A stretch of 64,000 bases of DNA, from assembly GCA_007745635.1 (NCBI GenBank), contig CP036272.1, positions 4,740,459 through 4,804,458 of the forward strand, read 5' to 3'. The translations under genes and the position numbers were made by a program. This DNA comes from Stieleria bergensis (GTDB lineage: Bacteria; Planctomycetota; Planctomycetia; Pirellulales; Pirellulaceae). Positions within the stretch are counted from its first letter, which is position 1; every line of letters starts with the position of its first letter. Shown one piece after another: positions 9,310-16,993 of the stretch. A model generated the notes under the pieces. It did not search any database. It was not told where the DNA came from and saw nothing but the letters and a program-made list of their open reading frames with translations.

Positions 9310-10397
9310 TTCTTCTTTTCCAAGTACCGGACCAACAAGTCCTGGGTCCACTGTAACCCCATCTTCTTGACACGTTCCAATGTCGATGGCGGAATCGCCT
9401 GCTTGCGATCCAAATACAGCGTCACGTCGGAGAGTCCGTTGTGCAGCATCAACTCGCGATGATGCCAGTTGACGTAAACGTTATCTTGTAAGTACTCGTT
9501 CGTCACCAATCGCTTGCGATACTTTGACGCATTGTTTTGGGGCCAAGTCAGGGCCACCAAGGCGTACTTTTCAATCAGACTCAGTGGCGTCAACTCGCTG
9601 AAAGCGGTGCGAAATCGGGTGCCGTGGCGTTCCATGAACTGCTGGCATAAATAACCGCCGATGTCGCCTTCCCCAGTGGGGGTGTCATAGCGAGCCGCTG
9701 AACCGTGGCGTCCCGGCATCGGAAATAACTCACGCGGTGTCCGCCGCGGGTGCGAGCCTTCGTACTCCGGCACCACGCACTTGAAGGTCAAGTCTTTGGC
9801 CCAACCCTTGATGTTCTGCTGCAAAACCGATCGATAGTTGGCCACGATCGGCGAAAGCGTCTTGGGGTTGCCAACGCGTCCGGTTTGCGCGAACGAATGC
9901 CCCTTGCTCTTGAAATCGTTCAATCCGCCAGGAACGGGATCAAAGGTAAAGAGATTGACGTTGATGTTGCCAAAGCGGGTAAAGCCGGCTTCATGCATCG
10001 CGTGGGCCAACATGATGCCACTGACTCCGCCGCGGCTAAAGCCAACCACATTCACATCAACAAATTTCAGCGAATGGTATTGATCCCAGAGCCACTGCAA
10101 CGCCATCACGATATTGGATGCCGTCCCCGCCCCTGTCACGCCTCGGCCAAACTTCGTCTCCTTGAGCGTCCAAAAGTTCTTCCAACGCACCCACCAGCTA
10201 TCCTTGCCGCCCTTGGACTGCACGGACGTCAGCATGGATTCGGCGTCTCGGATCGGAGCCCCACCAGGACCATCAAAGATGATTTTGCGTTCACCGATCA
10301 CGTTGTTGTACAGATGAGAAACCAGCTGTTTGTCACCCTTGTCCCGGTTTTGTCCACTTCCACAAAAGAACAACGAAACAACATCAGTCCTGGACAT
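9306..10397 (-). CDS. Alpha/beta-hydrolase-like protein with GFSRGG elbow (DUF2235/Tle-like)
   Basis: 363 residues. It starts with LFFCGSGQNRDKGDKQL, continues with a long substrate-gating region and has the nucleophile-elbow motif GFSRGG at about residue 119-124 (Ser as candidate nucleophile) after a V-DVNVVGF strand. An Asp in LFTFDPVPGG (about 153) and His residues further on could complete a catalytic triad. This opening, elbow and FDPV order is that of DUF2235-type hydrolases, a family that includes type VI secretion phospholipase effectors of the Tle1 type, though homologues with other roles exist. No signal peptide or membrane segment, so it is either cytosolic or exported by a specialised route. 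Parts of a type VI-like locus lie 44 kb away, but nothing links them directly. Confidence 0.65.
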   Translation of the reverse strand: MSRTDVVSLFFCGSGQNRDKGDKQLVSHLYNNVIGERKIIFDGPGGAPIRDAESMLTSVQSKGGKDSWWVRWKNFWTLKETKFGRGVTGAGTASNIVMALQWLWDQYHSLKFVDVNVVGFSRGGVSGIMLAHAMHEAGFTRFGNINVNLFTFDPVPGGLNDFKSKGHSFAQTGRVGNPKTLSPIVANYRSVLQQNIKGWAKDLTFKCVVPEYEGSHPRRTPRELFPMPGRHGSAARYDTPTGEGDIGGYLCQQFMERHGTRFRTAFSELTPLSLIEKYALVALTWPQNNASKYRKRLVTNEYLQDNVYVNWHHRELMLHNGLSDVTLYLDRKQAIPPSTLERVKKMGLQWTQDLLVRYLEKKK

Positions 10398-10765
10398 GCT
10401 GAACTACCAACACGATTTTCTTAAAAGGCCAACTCGGAATACAACAGACTCTCCATCTGCGTCTCGCGAAAGTTTACCCGCCACACTCAAAAACCAACAG
10501 CATGCAAACCGCATTCGCCGCGTTGAGAACGACGAAAGTCATCGGAAGATGCCCCGGCAGACGGGAACTCGCCTCATCGATCGCTGATGCGAACCTGCGA
10601 TGGCATCGCCAAGAGGCATCGCCAAGAGGAATCGCCAAGAGGAATCGCCAAGAGGAATCGGCAGTGCAGCAACCGCAGCCAGTTGAAAACCTGCAGCCAG
10701 GGCAAACAACGTGCTTCTGGCCATGTCGGCCTGTTCACGGCCAGCGGCCGCAATCGAACAACCGA
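10398..10765. other. Intergenic region with a tandem repeat
   Basis: 368 bp between the hydrolase start and the bioB stop (both minus strand). It contains the 13-bp array at 10603-10660. Frames crossing it on the plus strand are antisense to bioB and are not called. Confidence 0.5.
10603..10660. repeat. 13-bp tandem repeat, ~4.5 copies
   Basis: GCATCGCCAAGAG twice, then GAATCGCCAAGAG twice and a partial unit. The change from GC to GA splits the array in two homogeneous halves, as expected from successive duplication. It lies 3' of bioB. Confidence 0.9.
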
Positions 10766-11806
10766 TCATTCACCGACGCTGGTGGTGACTTCAAAGCCCA
10801 GATCTTTGACCATTTGATAGTCTTCATCAGGAGCCTGCCCCTGGGTGGTCAAGTAATCACCCACGAAAACGCTGTTCGCGACATACAGGCCCAACGGCTG
10901 GAGGGTACGCAAGTGGATTTCACGTCCACCGCTGATGCGCAATTCGCGTGTTGGATTGACGAAACGGAACATCGCCAACGCTCGCAAGCAATCCTGGGGA
11001 GAAAGATCCGTTTTCCCTTCCAGCGGAGTGCCATCGATGGAGTTAAGGAAGTTCAGCGGAATCGACTGCACGCCCAGATCTTTCAGATCGAACGCCATGG
11101 AAACGATATCGCCCAAGCTTTCGCCCATGCCAATGATTCCACCACTGCACATTTCCATGCCCGCATCGCGCACGTTGCGCAGCGTTTGGACGCGATCGGC
11201 GTACGTGTGCGTGGTACAGATCTCGCCGTAGTACTCCTCGCCAGTGTTCAAGTTGTGGTTGACTCGGTCGACACCACAGGCTCGGAGACGATCGGCCTGC
11301 TGGCGATCAAGCAAGCCTAAACAAGCGCACACGTCCAGGTCGTACTTTTCCTTAATCTCAGGCACGATCGATTCAACCGCCGCCATCTCACGCTCGTTTG
11401 GACCACGGGCGCTGATGACCAGGCAATACGTCTTGGCTCCACGCTCCTTGGCCACGCGGGCTGCATCAAGCAACTTGTCGCGTTTCAGAATGTTGTACTT
11501 GGGAACCGGTGCATCGGAGACTTTTGATTGGCTGCAGTAATGACAGTCTTCAGGGCATAAGCCACTTTTTGCATTCATCAAGAAGTACAACTGCACCGTT
11601 TTGCCGAAGTATTTCGTACGCAAACGCCCGGCTGCGGCGATCAGGTGCAATAACTGATCATCGTCGGTTTCCAGGATTTGTAGCGCTTGCTCGCGAGTCA
11701 GCTGGCCGCCTTCGAGCACATGATCTGCCCAGGCATCAAAATCAATCCGTTCATTCTGGACGGAGTTCGAGTCTTGCGAGATGGTTTCGTTCAGGTCGGT
11801 CGCCAT
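10766..11806 (-). CDS. bioB: Biotin synthase
   Basis: 346 residues from the ATG ending at 11806. Radical SAM enzyme that inserts sulfur into dethiobiotin, the last step of biotin synthesis. The radical-SAM 4Fe-4S motif is C84-x3-C88-x2-C91 (GLCPEDCHYC). The family motifs YNHNLNT-like (HNLNTGEEYY), CSGGIIGMGE and PLNFLNSIDGTPL are present; the Arg and Cys residues that bind the auxiliary 2Fe-2S cluster can be placed in the VCACLG and MEMCSGG segments and the C-terminal RISGGRE. Full family length with a slightly long N-terminus. No other bio genes adjoin it, so the rest of the pathway is elsewhere. Confidence 0.97.
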   Translation of the reverse strand: MATDLNETISQDSNSVQNERIDFDAWADHVLEGGQLTREQALQILETDDDQLLHLIAAAGRLRTKYFGKTVQLYFLMNAKSGLCPEDCHYCSQSKVSDAPVPKYNILKRDKLLDAARVAKERGAKTYCLVISARGPNEREMAAVESIVPEIKEKYDLDVCACLGLLDRQQADRLRACGVDRVNHNLNTGEEYYGEICTTHTYADRVQTLRNVRDAGMEMCSGGIIGMGESLGDIVSMAFDLKDLGVQSIPLNFLNSIDGTPLEGKTDLSPQDCLRALAMFRFVNPTRELRISGGREIHLRTLQPLGLYVANSVFVGDYLTTQGQAPDEDYQMVKDLGFEVTTSVGE

Positions 11807-12199
11807 TGCGTGAGCCTATTGCAGATGGTTTTCGTAAAAAAACGGTTCCCAACATAGTGTGCTACCGACGCGAAATCGACAAGGCACCTTGCCCCATTGG
11901 GCGGCACGGATTGGCAATCGTTGCGTAAATCCGGCCGAGACACCACAATAAAACGGCTTGGGAAACACTTCAATCCGCCGAACGCAGGCCAACAAGCCAC
12001 TTTTGCACCATCCCGTGCGGATCAACCCCCAACGAACAGCCGTTGGCGGCTGGCGACTCCCGAAGCGACACAGCCACCCCAAGGCCGACTCCGCCCCCCT
12101 GCGGCGGCGAGCGAACTCCCACAGCGTTTGACAGCAACCACCCTGCCGAAGGCGACTGGATGCGAGCCAGTCAAGCCGATTGCCAGCGAGAATTTATAC
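11807..12199. other. Divergent intergenic region, no gene supported
   Basis: 393 bp between bioB and the PSP1-like gene. The downstream frame stays open back to 11897, but that extension is Pro/Arg/Thr-rich and has no domain. No BirA-type operator was recognised. Confidence 0.4.
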
Positions 12200-12742
12200 G
12201 TGTCTATCTACTTCGTTCGCCTCGGCTCGGCCGGTGACATCCACCGCGCCACCGCGTTGGCTCCTTTGCAAAGAGGCCAACAAGTGGTCCTGCGCACTCC
12301 GCGCGGCCTGGAGGTCGGCGAAGTGTCTGCGCCCTGCCGTCAACTGAGTGAGGCGGATCAAGTCGCAGCCCGCCGATTGAAAGTCATTCGCCCGGTTTCA
12401 TCGACCGACCAATTGGTGATCGATCGCTTACAGCAGCACAAGACCGAAGCTTTACTGGCCTGCCGCAAGGCACTTCAGCAAGCAGGCAGCGATGCGGTGC
12501 TGTTGGACATCGATCATTTGCTTGATGGTGGAACGCTGATCATGCAATTTTTAAGCCCTGCAGATTCAATCGCTCAATCGATTGTCGATCAAGTCGCCCA
12601 AGACTATGAGCAGATCATTCAAAGCGAACAGCTGGCCGAAAAAATCTCCACTGGCTGCGGCCCCGATTGCGGGACTGAATCGGGAGGCGGCTGCGGCACC
12701 GGTGGTGGCTGCCAATCCTGTGGCAGCTCCTGTCATTCGTAA
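12200..12742 (+). CDS. PSP1-like domain protein with cysteine-rich tail
   Basis: 180 residues from the GTG at 12200. The open frame extends 101 codons upstream, but that part is low in complexity and the first recognisable strand (SIYFVRLGSAGDI) follows the GTG immediately. The body (about 1-140) resembles the PSP1 C-terminal domain: an initial strand, the pair QQVVLRTPRGLEVGEV near residue 28-45, then helices. PSP1 proteins in Firmicutes (YaaT/RicT) take part in RNA maturation or cell-regulatory complexes that hold Fe-S clusters. Here the last 30 residues form a Gly/Cys tail (GCGPDCG, GGGCGTGGGCQSCGSSCHS) with 7 Cys, which could bind metal. The start is uncertain. Confidence 0.7.
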   Translation: MSIYFVRLGSAGDIHRATALAPLQRGQQVVLRTPRGLEVGEVSAPCRQLSEADQVAARRLKVIRPVSSTDQLVIDRLQQHKTEALLACRKALQQAGSDAVLLDIDHLLDGGTLIMQFLSPADSIAQSIVDQVAQDYEQIIQSEQLAEKISTGCGPDCGTESGGGCGTGGGCQSCGSSCHS

Positions 12743-12757
12743 CGGCAAGCGAACCGA

Positions 12758-15655
12758 TTAAACGTCAAACACCACCACCAAGTCAGTGCACTGATGAGCG
12801 CCCAGCGTTAAACTGACCACGCCGTCTTCGCAAGTCACATCCTCGGGCAGCTCCGCCAGATCACGATCGATGCCCGCTTGATCGGCGACGAAGGCTGCCA
12901 TCGCATGCGCCGCGAACTGCAGATTCACTTTAGAAGTCGTCGACCGAGATCGAACCAACAACAACCGCGCGGCCAGCTTACCATCGCGGCGACGCTGAAC
13001 GTCTGCATCGACCACCAGCACATCCGGGGCACTGACGTGCATTAACCAGGCTTGCTGATTTTTAGCCGAATCCAGCTGGACGGGAATGGACTCGCTGCCG
13101 GCGATGAATCCGCGAGAGACCGCAATCGGGGCCGGAGCGTCGAACGCCAAGCCAACGCGAAAGTCCACACTGGCAGAGGCGCCGTCTTGATCAGCGACGG
13201 GGAACCCAAGGATGGTATCCAAGAAGCGTTCGCCAACCTTTCGGTGCATCGGCAGACCACCGCTACAGATCAAGGTTTGCTTTTCGGCTTCATCAATCAG
13301 AACGCCCAGCGGTGCGACCAGTTTGCGTTGGTTTGATGTATGCACTTTGTCACGCACCAGAGGCCGAAACACAGCCGCCTCTCCGGCAACAGCCACTCGC
13401 ATCGCCACGTAATCATTCCACAGCTGTGCGGCAGCGACCTCCGCCCCTTTTTTCAGGGGAGTGAACGAGCCTTCGATTTCCAGCAATCGACTGCCACGGC
13501 GCAACCGGTAAACCAATTCAAACTCGGCAACGTCTTGGTGATCGTCATCGCGAAGTGTGCCCTTGGATTGAATCTCGCCGACCACTTGGGTGCTGCGCAA
13601 GACTTTCACTTGCGAGGCGACCATGGTTCCGCCACCGGACTCCTTGGACTTACCACCGCCGACAGCCAATTGCATCGACAGTCGATTGCCACGAGCGGCA
13701 CTGAACACACCTGAGATGCCGCCGGTGTCTGGATCAATCGAAGCCACTAGAAAACGATTCTGCAGCGCTTTCCCGCGGACGATTCCAGGCTTGCCACCCT
13801 TTAACTTGGTAAGCAATCCGTCCCTGGGCAGCGAAGCGGTGGCATTCACGATGCTCATGCCGTAGGCCGGAACATCCACGGTGACATCACAGCGACCGGC
13901 GTGTTCTTTGGACGCTGAGGCAGCGTAAATGTACGATTCTTTTGCCGGGCCGCCTTTGCCCAGTTCCAGTTGATCGCGACGGGCGGCGGCGTGAGGATTG
14001 AACAGCAAGGCACTGGTGGCGGCCGACGGTTCAACAGGCGTGGCTTTCATCGCCTGACAGGCCACGCCGGCTAATTCCAGCGACTCGTCTGCATCATCCA
14101 GCAACGTTGGAACGGCAATCGACAAAACGCTACGCCCGGTCCGCTGGGTTTCCGTTTGAACCCGCTTTGCAAATCCCGCGGCTGCAGCGTGGAGCGACTG
14201 ATTGGCTGACGATCCCTGAATGGCCTGCGCAACAACGGTCGGTGATCCAGAGGACAGCGTCGCCAGGGAACCATGATGATAAGGCTTTTCGCCATCTGTA
14301 AAGTAATTGGGCAGGGTCCAAAACTTGCCCAAGGCAACGCACCACGTCGCGGCACGCACAAAGTCACTAAAGCTATCGCAGACCGATTGCGGCCAGTGCA
14401 CAAACAAGCCGGTTGCCACTTCACCAGAGTCGATGGCTTCACCTAAGCGGGCGCCGAGGGTCAGGAACGCCGATTCACTGGCAGCATCAATTGGCTTAGC
14501 CGTTAACGCTTCAATTTCGGCACCACTTCCAGAGGCGATGACTTTTGATTCGTCACCGAAGCCAACGCCTGCGACAAAGTCGATCGGTATCACACCTTGG
14601 TATCCAAGTTCAGCCAAGGTGGGAACCAAGTCCGCTGGAGTCACTCCTTGCAAGCGTCCCATCACCGTCGGGCGTTGCTTGATCGCATCGCTGGCAAGTT
14701 GCAGGCCTTGTTCTAAGTCCGCTCGCGCTGCGGCCATGGTCATGGCATCCAAACAGGAAGCGGCGGGCGCAGAGGGTTGGCTCGAATCTCGTTCGGCGGC
14801 GCCACCACCGGCCCAACCAATTGCGGGCTGCTGGAGCAAATCCAAAAACTTCTGATAGCCTGGATCCTGACCAGCGTCTTGAATCGCCTTGGCCACATTC
14901 CCATCAATCAGCACATTGCGTGGGGTCCCTTGCTTGCCACGATCTTCATCCGCCAAGCAGGCTTCATCAGCGAACTGCTCCAACCAGCCGCCCTCAATCG
15001 CTTTGCCAAGAACGCTCGGCGTCAGCAGCGTCAAGTCGATCAGATGTGGGTCGGAGGTAAAGTAATGATCACGTTCCTCCGCCAAGGCATCAAACACATC
15101 GTGCAACGACTCGGCGGTTTTCGCGGCATCGCGAGCGATAAAGGCCTCGGCGGCTTCGAGCACTTTGGTCTGTAAGTGCAGTTCATCCAGATTACTGGTG
15201 TACCGCAAGCGCCGCGTCATGATTTGGATTTGCAGCGACAAGAAACCGATGGCGTAAAAGTCTTCAACGGCCAGCGATCGGCCCTCGAATTCCAATGGAC
15301 TGGTTTGATCAAGCGCCTCCTGGCTAGACAATCCAATCGCTTCGGCGAGCTGCTGCCGACTTTCCCCTTCGACCCATTTACAGTCCGGATTCGTTTCGCA
15401 CTTGCGCTGAAAATCACTGGGCAAGATGGACTGTGACAATCGGGGAACGATGATCAGCCGTGGGCCATCAGGCGTCGGAGGTGCGTCGGCTCGGTACCAG
15501 CTAGGCAGTTGCTGGCTACCGGCAATCAGCAACGGGTGCCACAACACCGACCAAGCAGCCAACAAGCCACGAGCGTCAGGTTCGGCGGCATGGGATGGAA
15601 AGTCCTCCAACGTCGCGGAGGGCAGCAGGACTGAGCACTCGTCAAAGTGATCCAT
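12758..15655 (-). CDS. Large uncharacterised protein, possible glycoside-hydrolase-like
   Basis: 965 residues from the ATG ending at 15655 (a GTG two codons upstream is possible). No signal peptide or membrane segment. The second half carries segments that read like the beta-sandwich region of GH38-type alpha-mannosidases: TGGISGVFSAARGNRLSMQL, then FELVYRLRRGSRLLEIEGSF and a long all-beta tail. The first half has aromatic-rich helices and a FTLPNYFTDGEKPYHHG-like segment cut here to NYFTDGEKPYH. I could not identify a catalytic nucleophile, so an enzymatic role is only a suggestion. Convergent with the PSP1-like gene, 15 bp between stops. Confidence 0.6.
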   Translation of the reverse strand: MDHFDECSVLLPSATLEDFPSHAAEPDARGLLAAWSVLWHPLLIAGSQQLPSWYRADAPPTPDGPRLIIVPRLSQSILPSDFQRKCETNPDCKWVEGESRQQLAEAIGLSSQEALDQTSPLEFEGRSLAVEDFYAIGFLSLQIQIMTRRLRYTSNLDELHLQTKVLEAAEAFIARDAAKTAESLHDVFDALAEERDHYFTSDPHLIDLTLLTPSVLGKAIEGGWLEQFADEACLADEDRGKQGTPRNVLIDGNVAKAIQDAGQDPGYQKFLDLLQQPAIGWAGGGAAERDSSQPSAPAASCLDAMTMAAARADLEQGLQLASDAIKQRPTVMGRLQGVTPADLVPTLAELGYQGVIPIDFVAGVGFGDESKVIASGSGAEIEALTAKPIDAASESAFLTLGARLGEAIDSGEVATGLFVHWPQSVCDSFSDFVRAATWCVALGKFWTLPNYFTDGEKPYHHGSLATLSSGSPTVVAQAIQGSSANQSLHAAAAGFAKRVQTETQRTGRSVLSIAVPTLLDDADESLELAGVACQAMKATPVEPSAATSALLFNPHAAARRDQLELGKGGPAKESYIYAASASKEHAGRCDVTVDVPAYGMSIVNATASLPRDGLLTKLKGGKPGIVRGKALQNRFLVASIDPDTGGISGVFSAARGNRLSMQLAVGGGKSKESGGGTMVASQVKVLRSTQVVGEIQSKGTLRDDDHQDVAEFELVYRLRRGSRLLEIEGSFTPLKKGAEVAAAQLWNDYVAMRVAVAGEAAVFRPLVRDKVHTSNQRKLVAPLGVLIDEAEKQTLICSGGLPMHRKVGERFLDTILGFPVADQDGASASVDFRVGLAFDAPAPIAVSRGFIAGSESIPVQLDSAKNQQAWLMHVSAPDVLVVDADVQRRRDGKLAARLLLVRSRSTTSKVNLQFAAHAMAAFVADQAGIDRDLAELPEDVTCEDGVVSLTLGAHQCTDLVVVFDV

Positions 15656-16993
15656 TGACACACTGAAAGGTTTGCGGAAAGGACAACATCACAGGCACGC
15701 CACGGGCGGTTACACGCCTCCATTGGAAGCGTCACCCTTTGTAGGAAACCGCTGACATGCCAAACCCATTTGACATGCCCCTGAATTCTAGAGTGGAACC
15801 GGCCCATTTGAACCGGCCCATTTGAACCAGGCAGTCGCTTCCTGAATGGTTCGCTTTCATCGCAAGGGAGCAGAAAAAGATTTGACGCGACGTGTGGCAA
15901 GCCGATAGACTAATAGAAGTTGATCCGCAAGCAGTACGGGGGCATCAGCATTTTCGAGCAGCTTTTCGTTCTTATTTCCGGTTATTCACTCTGAAGACGC
16001 CATACTTTTCTGCTCATTTCATTTGCCCATTCCATTTGCTCAGATCGCTCACGCCCGACAGCTTGTCCAACTCACGACTCCACAGGCAGCTTGTTAAATG
16101 AACGCAGACGTGCTGGGGTTGTTTTGCCGTTTGCGTCCAGAACGTTGGATTTTGTTTGCCATTCCAAAGGAAACGGTTTGGCAACGTGGATTGATTGCAG
16201 GGATTAATTGCAGGGATTACCAGTGTGAATTGCCGCTCGCACGCGTGTTGTCACGGCTGATCGGGATGGCATGACTACGGGAATGCGACAGAACCGCAAA
16301 CCGTCCGCCAAAAAGCGGCCCTAAGAAGGCGACGACGAGATCGTTCAGTTGAGTGGTGGCCAGTAGACCAGTGATTTCCAGTAGACCAGTGATTTCCAGT
16401 AGACCAGTGATTTCCAGTAGACCAGTGATTTCCAACGAACTAGTGATTCCAAGGGAACTGCCAACAACCCGCCGACACCAAACGTCTGTCGGGCGCTGGC
16501 CAAGTTTCGTGGCCAAACATCACCGAAAACTAGGGGATTCATCAGGACCGGAACCACTTCAATCAAGTAAATCGCCGATCCCGGCAGGCCAAGCGTGGAG
16601 GAATCACGATTGTTTGACTAATCTGCCATCAAGGATTGCAGTGGAAGACTCCCAGTGATGGAAATTCTATGGGAAAACCTCACGTTTTCGTCGCGTAGTC
16701 AATCACCATTGAGTCTCACGACGAATTGATTCGCTAAACTAGGGCCTTTTGGCCGCGTCTGAGGACCTTATCCAAATTGTCTTCAGCGTTCCGTTTCGAC
16801 CTTTGGTCAACACGTTCAACTTTTCAACTGTCATTCCTAAGTGGCCTAAACCGCATCGGCACTGACTTGTTCAGCGCAGCGAAGACGCCGTTTGATGCAT
16901 CGCTTGATAACTCATTGGGCCCGCTCCTTTGATGTTTGAAACGTAGAACACCGACACTTTCATTGACTTTACTTTTCTAAATCACGATCAACT
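15656..16993. other. Long intergenic region with repeats, no gene supported
   Basis: 1.3 kb between the large minus-strand gene and the PilM-like gene. It contains a 14-nt direct repeat (GAACCGGCCCATTT at 15796 and 15810), a short double ATTGCAGGGATTA near 16192-16218, and the 18-bp array at 16360-16431. Open frames in both strands across the array (for example a SRPVI-repeat frame) come from the repeat. The promoter of the PilM unit must lie in the last part but was not identified. Confidence 0.5.
16360..16431. repeat. 18-bp tandem repeat, 4 perfect copies
   Basis: Four perfect copies of CCAGTAGACCAGTGATTT followed by a decayed copy (CCAACGAACTAGTGATTC). There are no spacers, so it is not a CRISPR array. 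The nearest genes are more than 500 bp away on each side. Confidence 0.92.

Noticed and set aside
10502-11320. 272-codon plus-strand frame
   Set aside because: Lies antisense to bioB, which has a full set of family motifs, and has the Arg/His/Gln-rich composition of a shadow.
11897-12199. 101-codon N-terminal extension of the PSP1-like protein
   Set aside because: Pro/Arg/Thr-rich with no domain; the first conserved strand follows the GTG at 12200.
16360-16431. Possible CRISPR array (four direct repeats)
   Set aside because: The repeats are contiguous 18-mers without spacers and with no Cas genes near; it is a minisatellite.
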